From NCBI RefSeq assembly GCF_004102745.1, contig NZ_RLII01000023.1, positions 1-56,103 of the forward strand: DNA of 56,103 nucleotides, read 5' to 3'. Below the pieces are notes generated by a model. It did no database searches and had not been told where the DNA came from. It saw only the letters and a program-made list of their open reading frames with translations. A program made the translations under genes and the position numbers. This document shows, in pieces, positions 8,828 to 20,017 of this stretch. The stretch's first letter is position 1; the number at the start of each line of letters is the position of its first letter. This stretch comes from Acetivibrio mesophilus (GTDB lineage: Bacteria; Bacillota; Clostridia; Acetivibrionales; Acetivibrionaceae).

Positions 8828-8940
8828 AAAGCAATTCTCCTCACGCAAAAAAGCAATGCAGAAATTATCAGTTCATTGTAATAGAGTATACATATTTTGT
8901 CAAGCAATAACCAGTATATAAACTCAGGTGTTAACTGTAG

Positions 8941-9339
8941 TTTTTTACAAGAATAAAAGATGAAAGCGTTTTCAATTATCAGCCCTTTATTGACTGGCCA
9001 AGTGCGATAAATGCAGTTTTGGCAACAGCTATTATTGTTGCAATTTATTTTCTGTTTTCTCATAAGCTGAAGGCTGATTCTGCATATAATACCGGTTTTG
9101 GTATTCTGCTTTGTTTAAGCTGTTTTTCTATCGTTTACGTAATTCCAACAATACTCAGTACTTTTAGAAATCTAGTAGTATCAAATAAATTAACTGCTGG
9201 GGGAATTACGCAAGAGGCATATGTTGCACAAGTAGCATTTAGTCAAATGATTTCTTATTTAAATCCGCTGCATTTGATCGCTGTAGTCCTGTTGTTGTGT
9301 GCCTATTCCATGTACTGGTACAGAACTAAATACTGTTGA
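8941..9339 (+). pseudogene. 5'-truncated multispanning membrane-protein remnant
   Basis: An open frame runs from the stop at 8938-8940 to the stop at 9339. It encodes a soluble piece (DESVFNYQPFIDWPSAINAVL) followed by about three transmembrane helices and a short basic tail, MYWYRTKYC. No ATG with a ribosome site begins it; the first usable codon is a TTG at 9019 inside a helix. It looks like the C-terminal end of a larger membrane protein, perhaps an ABC-2 type permease, whose front has been lost. I do not recognise the family. Its own strong terminator at 9351 suggests a once-expressed gene. Confidence 0.45.
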
Positions 9340-9350
9340 GGCCAAATAAA

Positions 9351-9395
9351 AATTCCTCCTAGGTAGCAATCGAAGATTCTTACCTAAGAGGAATT
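9351..9395. terminator. Bidirectional terminator-like hairpin
   Basis: AATTCCTCCTAGGTA (9351-9365) pairs with TACCTAAGAGGAATT (9381-9395), 14 of 15 positions, around a 15-nt loop. It lies between two convergent frames. Confidence 0.75.
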
Positions 9396-9441
9396 CAATT
9401 AATCATTCCTGCACAAAATATTTTACATACTTCATTTAAAA

Positions 9442-10317
9442 TTAATTAGCTATTGCAGCATAAAGAATCTCATTAATTATATTGGCTAAAGTTTCCTTTT
9501 CAAGTCTAATCTGATCATTTAAGATTTTTTCTTCTTTCATCAACTCTTCAACTGCATCCTTATCAACTGGCTTAGCTGCTCTTAATTCTTTTAATTTTGC
9601 CTTTACTTCATTTTTCTTTTCTTCTAATGCAATAATCTTTTTCTCAAATAATGCTTGCTGTTCTTCTATCTGTACTATAACATCTTTGCCATACTCTGCA
9701 ATCAATTTAATTCTGTCAATTTGATTTTTCAATTCATCTCTCTTCGTCTTCAACTCATCATGCAATGCTTTTTCTTCTTCTCTTAATTTGGCAACTGCAT
9801 CCTCATCCACAGTTTCGGCCGCCAACAAAGCTGCTATTTCAGCCTTTATCGCTTCTATTCTTTCTTTTATTTTACTTTCTTCTGCTGCAAATTTGGCCTG
9901 TGCTGTTTCAATTTGAGTTGTAGCCTCTTCCCCATACCTGAGAACCATTTTTGCTCTTTCAATTGCCTTATTTAACTCATCTCTCTTAGCTTTCAACTTG
10001 TCGTGCAATTCTTTATCTTCTTTTTTTAATTCTGCCATTGCTTCTTCGTCTACCGGTTTTACTTTTCCCAAGGCTTTTATTTCTTCATGCAAAGCCTTAA
10101 GACTTTCTTCTAGTTTGGCAATGTCTGCCTCATACAATGCTTTAATCTTTGCTACCTCTTCCTTTTCAATGAGAGATTCAACGTGCTTAGGATGAATAAT
10201 CTGACCTATTGGTTTGTTGTAAATCTCATTTTGAATTGGAGCCTTTGAGGCAAAAGCACTTGTTGTAACAGAAAATACTACTGCTGCTGTTAATAAACAA
10301 CCTGCAACTCTCTTCAT
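9442..10317 (-). CDS. Secreted coiled-coil repeat protein, family not recognised
   Basis: A 291-residue exported protein. It has a classical signal peptide (basic MKR, hydrophobic core, likely cleavage after SAFA), then almost pure helix rich in Ala, Glu, Lys and Leu. Three related units of about 80 residues are visible. Each contains a VKPVDEEA, ETVDEDAV or AKPVDKDAV turn, then an ELxxEExxLxDxL helix and a KRDEL segment, so it probably folds as repeated helical hairpins. It contains no Cys, LPXTG, S-layer or dockerin motif. AAAGGAGAG precedes the ATG. It is divergent from sigI and has a promoter motif matching that of sigI, so it may be a target of this SigI. Function is unknown; a cell-surface or stress-protein role is a guess. 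Confidence 0.75.
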   Translation of the reverse strand: MKRVAGCLLTAAVVFSVTTSAFASKAPIQNEIYNKPIGQIIHPKHVESLIEKEEVAKIKALYEADIAKLEESLKALHEEIKALGKVKPVDEEAMAELKKEDKELHDKLKAKRDELNKAIERAKMVLRYGEEATTQIETAQAKFAAEESKIKERIEAIKAEIAALLAAETVDEDAVAKLREEEKALHDELKTKRDELKNQIDRIKLIAEYGKDVIVQIEEQQALFEKKIIALEEKKNEVKAKLKELRAAKPVDKDAVEELMKEEKILNDQIRLEKETLANIINEILYAAIAN

Positions 10318-10345
10318 TTCACATTCTCTCCTTTATTTTTTATTT

Positions 10346-10396
10346 AATAAGCTATATTTAAAACCAAAATTCTTTTTGTTTTATACATAGCTTATT
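10346..10396 (-). promoter_or_regulatory. Leader hairpin of the coiled-coil protein gene
   Basis: AATAAGCTAT (10346-10355) pairs perfectly with ATAGCTTATT (10387-10396), and TAAAAC with GTTTTA inside it. The structure lies 28 bp before the start codon, in the predicted 5' untranslated leader, and has no T-tract. It may stabilise the mRNA or bind a regulator. Confidence 0.55.
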
Positions 10397-10422
10397 TTCA
10401 CTAATTCCCTTCGCTGAAGTCT

Positions 10423-10451
10423 TTCGGTAACACAATGTTTTTTTGTTCGGT
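10423..10451 (-). promoter_or_regulatory. SigI-type promoter motif of the coiled-coil gene
   Basis: On the minus strand, ACCGAA (10451-10446), 19 bases, then CGAA (10426-10423). The CGAA -10 element is typical of SigI promoters. The same arrangement occurs before sigI. Confidence 0.5.
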
Positions 10452-10557
10452 TTATTTTACCTTTTAGCTATTCTTAAGTTTGAACCCTTAAATTCTTCAG
10501 TATTGGCTTGGAGGATAAAAGCTATATAATTTAATTGCTGCAATTTATTTATATATT

Positions 10558-10586
10558 ACCGAATAAAAATAGAATCTATATACGAA
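10558..10586 (+). promoter_or_regulatory. SigI-type autoregulatory promoter motif of sigI-rsgI
   Basis: ACCGAA (10558-10563), 19 bases, CGAA (10583-10586), ending 27 bp before the sigI start codon. SigI operons are generally autoregulated, and the match to the divergent promoter at 10423-10451 in both elements and spacing supports the call. Confidence 0.5.
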
Positions 10587-10613
10587 TGTCCTATAGAGAG
10601 GAGGGAATATTCA

Positions 10614-11378
10614 TTGATAAGTTTAAAATCCTACAACTTATTATGGCATGAAAAAGATTCTTTTATAGAAATCATAAAAAGAATCAAATCTGGCGACAAC
10701 TTACTGAGAAATAAGTTTATTGATGACTTCAAACCCTTTATTTTAAAATGTGTATCTCAATCCGTAGGTAAAAAAAATAATTTAATTCAAAGCGATGAGT
10801 ACAGTATTGCTCTCATTGCCTTCAACGAAGCTATCGAGTCCTATGATTTGGATAAAAAGACAAGGTTCGTTAGTTTTTCGAAACAGGTAATAAAAAGACG
10901 GCTTATAGATTATTTGAGGAGCACAAAAAAGAACAATGTCACTGTACCTTTTTCATATTTTAATGATAATAATACTGGTTTTGATGATCACAGCACTTGT
11001 AGCTTCGAAGAAAAGTATTTATGTGATAAAAATTCAGACTATAGCATTGATTTTGAAACTAGAGAGGAAATCAAGAATCTGGAGTTAAAAATATGTGAAT
11101 ACAAAATGTCCATTGAGGATTTGATTGAATGTTCCCCAAAACATCGTGATACTATAATTTCATGCCTTAATATAGCAAATATTATTATAGAAAATGAATC
11201 ACTATACCGAATATTCAGAGAAAGGAAAATTCTCCCATACAAAGAATTATCCGATCATTTTAATCTATGTCGAAGAACTCTCGAAAAAAACAGAAAATTT
11301 ATTATCGCTATGGTTTTTATACTTAAAAGTGATCTTGAGATATTAAAAAAGTACATATATGATACAATAGGACGGTGA
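10614..11378 (+). CDS. sigI: RNA polymerase sigma factor SigI
   Basis: Alternative sigma factor of the SigI family, in this bacterial group used to switch cellulosome and polysaccharide-degradation genes. The 254-residue protein has the region 2 helices (NLLRNKFIDDFKPFILKCV and DEYSIALIAFNEAIESYD), the KTRFVSFSKQVIKRRLIDYLR segment (split: KTRFVSFSKQ, VIKRRLIDYLR) and a C-terminal SigI-specific helix-turn-helix near KELSDHFNLCRRTLEKNRKF. The start is a TTG at 10614 with GAGGAGG nine bases upstream. rsgI begins six bases after its stop, the usual sigma/anti-sigma pairing. Its promoter motif suggests autoregulation. Confidence 0.9.
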   Translation: MISLKSYNLLWHEKDSFIEIIKRIKSGDNLLRNKFIDDFKPFILKCVSQSVGKKNNLIQSDEYSIALIAFNEAIESYDLDKKTRFVSFSKQVIKRRLIDYLRSTKKNNVTVPFSYFNDNNTGFDDHSTCSFEEKYLCDKNSDYSIDFETREEIKNLELKICEYKMSIEDLIECSPKHRDTIISCLNIANIIIENESLYRIFRERKILPYKELSDHFNLCRRTLEKNRKFIIAMVFILKSDLEILKKYIYDTIGR

Positions 11379-11384
11379 AATATT

Positions 11385-12635
11385 ATGGTAAAGCAAAAGG
11401 GCACTATTTTGAAGTTTAAGAATAACTTGGCAATTATTATGACTAATGATTGTAAAATTGTTTCAATAATAAAACAGCCAGGTATGTATGTGGGATTAGA
11501 AATTTCATTCAATGAAAATGAAATTATTAATCGAAAGAAAAACCTTGCTTTTTCTTGTAGAATTGCTGCAGGAGTTGCTGCAATATTTATAGTCATGCTT
11601 GTTTGTTTTAACCCATTTGGTAATAGCGGAGTATATGCCTATGTTGCTATAGATTCTAATACTAGTATAGAATTTGAATTGGATAAAAACAACAAGATAC
11701 TTAAAGTGAATTGTTACAATGATGACACAAATTCTTTATTAAATGAATTGGACTTAAAGAATCAATCTGTCGATTTTGCCATAAAAGAGGTAATTAAAAA
11801 ACTAAATTTGAATGAATCAACTGTTTTGATATCAGCATGTTTGAATGAGCAAAGCAAAAAGAAATCCATTTCCCCAGTTGACAATGAGTCTATCGAATTC
11901 AGCAAATTAATTGATATATGTAAAAGCGCCGTGGAAACCAATATTAGTGAAAATATAGAGTCAAAGGTGGTAGAGGTCCCCTATGACTATAAAAAACTTG
12001 CGGATGCAAATAAAATTTCCATTGGTAGAAGTATTGTATATGAAAAAGCCAAAGAACAGGGCATTGATTTCGATATTGAAGAAATAAAAACCAAAAGTAT
12101 TGAAGAGACTCTGCAGAAGGTCAAAATTGATGATGTGGGTGTTGTTCATAATGTAAAAAAGGTTGAATCAAATAGGCCTGCTCCGGAATCCCCAAAAAAG
12201 GATTCGCCAAAAGAAAAACCGATTCCAAAAGAAAAGAATGATCAAAACCCTATAGTTGAGCCAAAAGATAAACCCGATGAAAAGCCACATCCGGAACTAA
12301 AGGATAAGCCTGATGAAAAGCCATATCCGGAACCAAAGGATAAGCCCGATGAAAAGCCATATCCAGAACCAAAGGATAAGCCCGATGAAAAGCCATATCC
12401 GGAACCAAAGGATAAGCCCGATGATAAGCCATATCCGGAACCAAAGGATAAGCCTGATGAAAAACCTGCGGCGGAGCCAAAAGGTTCTTTAGAAGAAAAA
12501 CCCATATCGAAGCCAAAGAATAGTCCCGAGGCCAAACCAAAGGATGATCTACAAGGACAAATTAAAGTGGAACTAAAGGATAGTCCCAAAGAGAAGTCAG
12601 AGGACCATCTCAAAGGTAAACCGGAGCACTTTTAA
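11385..12635 (+). CDS. rsgI: RsgI-type membrane anti-sigma factor with a Pro/Lys-rich repeat tail
   Basis: Single-pass anti-sigma factor that holds SigI and senses an extracellular signal. Residues 1-50 form the RsgI N-terminal domain (KGTILKFKNNLAIIMTND), the transmembrane helix is near 56-75, and the conserved outer domain begins YAYVAIDSNTSIEFELD. In cellulosomal clostridia the C-terminus is normally a carbohydrate-binding or glycosidase module. Here there is none: residues from about 265 onward are a low-complexity chain with six 12-residue units (PKDKPDEKPYPE) and degenerate continuations. The signal is therefore not obviously a polysaccharide. The repeat tail could be a cell-wall-spanning stalk or could bind wall polymers. 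The 416-residue length is intermediate for the family. Confidence 0.88.
   Translation: MVKQKGTILKFKNNLAIIMTNDCKIVSIIKQPGMYVGLEISFNENEIINRKKNLAFSCRIAAGVAAIFIVMLVCFNPFGNSGVYAYVAIDSNTSIEFELDKNNKILKVNCYNDDTNSLLNELDLKNQSVDFAIKEVIKKLNLNESTVLISACLNEQSKKKSISPVDNESIEFSKLIDICKSAVETNISENIESKVVEVPYDYKKLADANKISIGRSIVYEKAKEQGIDFDIEEIKTKSIEETLQKVKIDDVGVVHNVKKVESNRPAPESPKKDSPKEKPIPKEKNDQNPIVEPKDKPDEKPHPELKDKPDEKPYPEPKDKPDEKPYPEPKDKPDEKPYPEPKDKPDDKPYPEPKDKPDEKPAAEPKGSLEEKPISKPKNSPEAKPKDDLQGQIKVELKDSPKEKSEDHLKGKPEHF
12261..12476 (+). repeat. Six in-frame 36-bp repeats in rsgI
   Basis: Six tandem 36-bp units encode PKDKPDEKPxPE. They differ by a few bases each, and one has Asp in place of Glu. Degenerate units follow to about 12600. 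Such arrays vary in copy number by slippage. Confidence 0.9.
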
Positions 12636-12716
12636 TTTAATTCTCGGGATTTTAGGAGAAGATACCGGAAAGCAAACCATCTATATATGACAACCATGAT
12701 TATGGCACCTGAAGGG

Positions 12717-13430
12717 TCAATCTCGGTCATTTTCCAGAATAACCGGTATTTCACGAATAATATCCATTCTCCTTTGATCCGCATCAACCTTACACACATA
12801 AGCCATAAGGTCAACGCCGGCCTCTGCGGCCACCTTTAACGCATTGGCAAAATCCTTGTCCGTCCTATCATTGGGTCTTACAACATCTGCATCCTCTCTC
12901 TGAACAACAAAAGCAACTCCTGCCCCCTTTCCACCAAGTCTTATCTTTGCCAACTCCTCTAGATGTCTAGTGCCTCTTTGCGTTGGAGCATCAGGGAAGA
13001 AGCCTTGTCTGTCTTCCACAAGTGTTACACCCTTAACTTCAATATAGTATTCTTTATCTTCAGAGAACAGTCCGAAGTCAAAGCGGCTGTTTAATACAGT
13101 TACTTCCCGACGTATCTCACTATAGCCGCGAAACTTATCGAACCTTCCCTGCACCAGCGCTTCATGCATTATTCTATTGGGTGCATTGGCCGAATCAATA
13201 GATACCCATATTCCGTTTTTTCTAGCCAATATGAGTCCAAAACGGGTCTTACGATCTGTTCTGTCATATTTTCTAACCATGACAACAGCCCCCTCTTCCA
13301 ATAGCTCTTTTAACCTTCCTGTATTCGGAACATGGGCCAATTCCTGCATTCCATCAACCTCTACTACAGCTACAAATCGATTCAACCTTTTAATAAACCT
13401 TGCTTCTACAAGTTCTCCTTCAATCCGCAT
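12717..13430 (-). CDS. sfsA: SfsA family protein (sugar fermentation stimulation / nuclease family)
   Basis: The 237-residue protein has an N-terminal OB-like domain (GELVEARFIKRLNRF, HVPNTGRLKELL) and a C-terminal PD-(D/E)XK-type core with FDFGLF, YYIEVKGVTL and FPDAPTQRGTRHLEEL, which are the SfsA signatures. Members bind or cut nucleic acid; in E. coli the gene was named for stimulation of maltose metabolism. I chose the ATG at 13430 because AAAGGAGG sits five bases upstream, inside a longer frame. Length is typical. It is convergent with rsgI and divergent from the xylanase genes, with its own sigma-A promoter. Confidence 0.92.
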   Translation of the reverse strand: MRIEGELVEARFIKRLNRFVAVVEVDGMQELAHVPNTGRLKELLEEGAVVMVRKYDRTDRKTRFGLILARKNGIWVSIDSANAPNRIMHEALVQGRFDKFRGYSEIRREVTVLNSRFDFGLFSEDKEYYIEVKGVTLVEDRQGFFPDAPTQRGTRHLEELAKIRLGGKGAGVAFVVQREDADVVRPNDRTDKDFANALKVAAEAGVDLMAYVCKVDADQRRMDIIREIPVILENDRD

Positions 13431-13523
13431 TTTATCCTCCTTTATTCCAGACCCAAAAAGCCAGTGTTTTATGACAAGATCAAGCATCGCATCGAACCTA
13501 TGAATCTTTTTGATCCTACCGTT

Positions 13524-13551
13524 ATTTTAGCCCTTTAACGGTACTTGTCAA
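13524..13551 (-). promoter_or_regulatory. Sigma-A promoter of sfsA
   Basis: On the minus strand, a consensus TTGACA (13551-13546), 16 bases, TAAAAT (13529-13524), about 95 bp before the sfsA start. Confidence 0.7.
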
Positions 13552-13601
13552 ACATTATTTTATTTTGCTTTTTAAATAATTTTGAGAAATTATATAAAAT
13601 G

Positions 13602-13630
13602 TGCGACTTAAAAAAATGTGTCGCTGCGAA
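13602..13630 (+). promoter_or_regulatory. Possible SigI-like promoter and inverted repeat before the xylanase pair
   Basis: CGAA at 13627-13630 is preceded by TGCGAC exactly 19 bases upstream. The same stretch forms an inverted repeat, GCGAC (13603-13607) with GTCGC (13619-13623). The rest of the gap 13431-13760 shows no further structure I can name. The -35 part differs from that of sigI, so another SigI paralogue or a repressor site is possible. Confidence 0.3.
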
Positions 13631-13715
13631 TAATTAATATATAATTATAGGTTTATTGATTTTTTTCTTATGGCCATAAAGAAAAGAATCTGTAATGCCA
13701 TCAACTTACTGCTAA

Positions 13716-17187
<3,472 letters not shown>

Positions 17188-17212
17188 GCCAAATCAAAAG
17201 ATTATTATTTTC

Positions 17213-17266
17213 AATTAAATAAAAAATAAGGGGAATGAGATTCTTCCCCTTATTTTTTATTTAATT
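17213..17266 (+). terminator. Strong terminator after the xylanase genes
   Basis: A perfect 23-bp inverted repeat (17213-17235 with 17244-17266) has a GGGGAA/TTCCCC top and an A/T-rich base, around an 8-nt loop. The descending arm carries TTATTTTTTATTT. It can act in both directions. Confidence 0.9.
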
Positions 17267-17442
17267 TGTTGGGTGCATTATATAGCTTCTTTTTCCATAT
17301 AATTTTTCGTTATAGCGGGTCGAAATAAACTCTTTTTGATTATCCAGATTAACAATTTATGCCATTTGATGCTTAAACACTATATATTACATAAATTTAT
17401 ATTGATTTGACAACAATAGCTTTAGATAAGGAGGTTGTTTTT

Positions 17443-19356
17443 ATGAGTGAGACAATTCTTGAAAAAACAGAAGGCAGAGTAAGCTATCTTGACTCCGTCG
17501 AGGAAATGCTTAAAATCATACGAGAAGATGGTTTATCCAATGCATTTGACAGATACGCTTTGCAAGAAAAAATACGCTGTAAGTTTTGTCTGGAAGGATT
17601 AAGCTGTAAACTCTGTTCTGATGGACCTTGCAGAATAAGCGAAAAAGGCGGTCAGACTAAGGGAGTATGCGGTATCGGGCCGGACGCAATGGCAATGCGC
17701 GAATTTCTTCTCCATAACATTATGGGAGCAGGTACCTACAGCCACCACGCCTACGAGGCGTATCGCACCCTGAGAGAGACTGGCCGGGGGAATACTCCGT
17801 TTAAAATTACAGATATAAACAAACTAAAATGGCTATGCCAGATGGTAGGAATCGATACAAATAAAAGCGAAAGTCAAATGGCAATTGAGCTTGCAGATCT
17901 ATTGGAATCCGAAATGTCTAAAGGCCCGGATCAGCCAAGTATTATGGTTGAAGCATTTGCCCCAAAAAAACGAAAACCTGTATGGAAAAATCTCAACATA
18001 TACCCTTCAGGAGTTATTCATGAGATACAAAATTCTGTTGCAAGCTGCTTGACAAACGTGGACGGAGATTACGTGTCATTGGCTAAGAAATCTCTACGGC
18101 TCGGACTTGCAACAATTTACACCGCTCAGATTGGTCTGGAAATGGTTCAGGATATACTCTACGGAACCCCTACACCACATGAAGTCAATACAGACTTAGG
18201 AATCATGGATCCGGATTATGTCAATATCGTATTTAACGGACATCAGCCGTGGATTGGTGTAGCTACGATGCAAAAAGCGAGAACGCCGGAAATACAGCAA
18301 CGGGTGAAAGATGCTGGAGCAAAAGGATTGCGTATTGTAGGTTCGATCGAAACAGGACAGGAGCTTTTGCAAAGATTCCCGGTTGATGACGTTTTTGTCG
18401 GCCTCACAGGTGACTGGCTGACAATCGAACCGCTCCTTGCCACGGGAACAGTTGACGTACTTGCAATGGAGGAAAACTGCTCTCCTCCGGCGATAGACCA
18501 ATATGCAGAAAAATATCAGGCAACTCTTGTGAGTATAAGCACAATTATCGGTATGCCCGGATTAAAGGAACTCATACCATATCATCCTCAGGATGCGAAC
18601 AAAATGGCCGATCGGTTAATTGAGCTGGCAATTGAAAACTTTAAAAAACGTCATGGCAAAATCACAGCAACAGTGCCAAAGAGAATCCAAAAGGCAATCG
18701 CCGGATTTTCGACGGAAGCAGTACTCGGGGCCCTTGGAAACAAGCTTGATCCATTGGTTGAAGTAATTAAGCAAGGAAAAATCAAAGGTGTTGTTGCCCT
18801 TGCAAGCTGTTCAACTTTAAGGAATGGACCGCAAAACTGGAACACAATTAACCTTGCCAAAGAGCTAATTAAAAAAGATATCCTTATTGTCAGCTGCGGC
18901 TGCGGAAATCATGCTCTTGAAGTAGCGGGACTGTGTGATTTATCAGCTCAAAACATGGCAGGTTCGGGACTGAAAGAAGTTTGCTCCATGCTTAAAATCC
19001 CCCCTGTTCTCAGTTTCGGCACCTGTACCGATACGGGAAGAGTCTCAATGCTTGTTACGGCGTTGGCCGACCATCTTGATGTGGACATACCTGACCTGCC
19101 AATTGCAGTAACAGCCCCCGAATGGATGGAGCAAAAGGCAACAATTGACGGGGTCTTTGCTGTGGCATACGGTGCATATACCCATCTGTCTCCAACCCCG
19201 TTTGTAACTGGAGCCCCAAACCTTGTAAAACTTCTTACCGAAGATGTTGAATCCCTCACCGGGGGAAAAGTTGCTCTCGGTGATGATCCGGTACAGGTCG
19301 CACAGGATATTGACGCGCATATTCAGAAGAAGAGAAAAGGACTCGGTTTAAATTAA
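17443..19356 (+). CDS. CODH-fold CooS homologue with Cys-to-Glu change at the C-cluster
   Basis: A 637-residue member of the anaerobic carbon monoxide dehydrogenase catalytic-subunit family. The B-cluster motif is intact: Cys55, Cys58, Cys63, Cys77. The D-cluster motif is CxxC (Cys46, Cys49), because the usual second Cys is Ser54. Of the Ni/Fe C-cluster ligands, His267, Cys346, Cys456, Cys487 and Cys528 can be placed, but the residue matching Cys295 of the Carboxydothermus enzyme is Glu303 (GSIETGQE in place of GICCTGNE). Lys565 is kept. The deviant Carboxydothermus CooS-V also lacks a canonical cysteine, has an Fe-S-oxo cluster and does not turn over CO. The start at 17443 follows AAGGAGG. 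No cooC, cooF or acs gene is adjacent. Confidence 0.85.
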   Translation: MSETILEKTEGRVSYLDSVEEMLKIIREDGLSNAFDRYALQEKIRCKFCLEGLSCKLCSDGPCRISEKGGQTKGVCGIGPDAMAMREFLLHNIMGAGTYSHHAYEAYRTLRETGRGNTPFKITDINKLKWLCQMVGIDTNKSESQMAIELADLLESEMSKGPDQPSIMVEAFAPKKRKPVWKNLNIYPSGVIHEIQNSVASCLTNVDGDYVSLAKKSLRLGLATIYTAQIGLEMVQDILYGTPTPHEVNTDLGIMDPDYVNIVFNGHQPWIGVATMQKARTPEIQQRVKDAGAKGLRIVGSIETGQELLQRFPVDDVFVGLTGDWLTIEPLLATGTVDVLAMEENCSPPAIDQYAEKYQATLVSISTIIGMPGLKELIPYHPQDANKMADRLIELAIENFKKRHGKITATVPKRIQKAIAGFSTEAVLGALGNKLDPLVEVIKQGKIKGVVALASCSTLRNGPQNWNTINLAKELIKKDILIVSCGCGNHALEVAGLCDLSAQNMAGSGLKEVCSMLKIPPVLSFGTCTDTGRVSMLVTALADHLDVDIPDLPIAVTAPEWMEQKATIDGVFAVAYGAYTHLSPTPFVTGAPNLVKLLTEDVESLTGGKVALGDDPVQVAQDIDAHIQKKRKGLGLN

Positions 19357-19377
19357 AAGTACTTCATTAAAATTCAT

Positions 19378-19400
19378 AACCACCGGACAAGCCGGTGGTT
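19378..19400. terminator. Bidirectional terminator between cooS homologue and ABC genes
   Basis: AACCACCGG (19378-19386) pairs with CCGGTGGTT (19392-19400), followed by TTCTCC. It serves the convergent CooS-like and permease genes. Confidence 0.8.
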
Positions 19401-19405
19401 TTCTC

Positions 19406-20017
19406 CTATACCCTCTTTTTATATATTCGTGTTGATAGTGCAATGGATATTAAATTTATAGCCAACGTAAAAATCACAGTGACCAGCATTGCAGTGATAA
19501 TGTTTATATATGATGTCGAAAGAAACCCTGCAAGTCGGTCACCAATCACCATTCCCACGCCCGTTATGATTCCGACTAGCACAAAAAATGCAAGGCGTCC
19601 CTTTTCCACCCCAAACTTGAACATACTGGGCAGATTAACAGCCTGAACTACAGTTGCAATACAGGCAATAAGTATAAGAGAGACAATGCCTTCAGGCTCA
19701 AAAGCTGTATTCTTTATCAAGGTGATAGCAATTTGCGCAACAATCGAGATTAGAAATGCAGCAGCAACTGCTATATAGCCTAAGATGTATTTGCTAAGCA
19801 CTATACTTCTATCGGAATATGGCATCATCAAAGCAAGACTGTCCCATTTAGAGCGCTCGTCATAGGCCAACGCCGTAATCGGCAGCATAGCAGCATATAC
19901 CATAGCAATCGCTGCTATAGAATTACCTGGAATACAGGCAAATACAATAATCATCACAATGTAAATTTTTATCTGCTTTATCAGTGTGTAAAAGTCCTTA
20001 AGGAGTAATGCCTTCAT
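19406..20017 (-). CDS. ABC-2 type permease (GntR-ABC operon)
   Basis: A 203-residue membrane protein with about six helices: MKALLLKDFYTLIKQIKIYIVMIIV (split as MKALLLKDFYTLIKQ and IKIYIVMIIV), YDERSKWDSLALMMPYS and repeated hydrophobic spans. The DERSKWDSLALMMPYSR-like loop is typical of ABC-2 permeases in YtrA-type operons of Firmicutes. Its start codon overlaps the stop of the ATPase gene by one base (TAATG), so the two are translationally coupled. It probably exports a drug, peptide or envelope compound; the substrate is unknown. Confidence 0.82.
   Translation of the reverse strand: MKALLLKDFYTLIKQIKIYIVMIIVFACIPGNSIAAIAMVYAAMLPITALAYDERSKWDSLALMMPYSDRSIVLSKYILGYIAVAAAFLISIVAQIAITLIKNTAFEPEGIVSLILIACIATVVQAVNLPSMFKFGVEKGRLAFFVLVGIITGVGMVIGDRLAGFLSTSYINIITAMLVTVIFTLAINLISIALSTRIYKKRV

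Noticed and set aside
12261-12476. Regular 36-bp repeats that look like a CRISPR array
   Set aside because: All units are in frame within rsgI and encode PKDKPDEKPxPE with no unique spacers.
12242-12613. Antisense open frames over the rsgI repeats (Gly/Ser-rich)
   Set aside because: They arise from the repeat composition, have no ribosome site and mirror a well-supported gene.
17443-19356. Part of a Wood-Ljungdahl or CO-dependent operon
   Set aside because: No acs, cooC, cooF or hydrogenase genes adjoin it, and the C-cluster ligand change argues against CO turnover.
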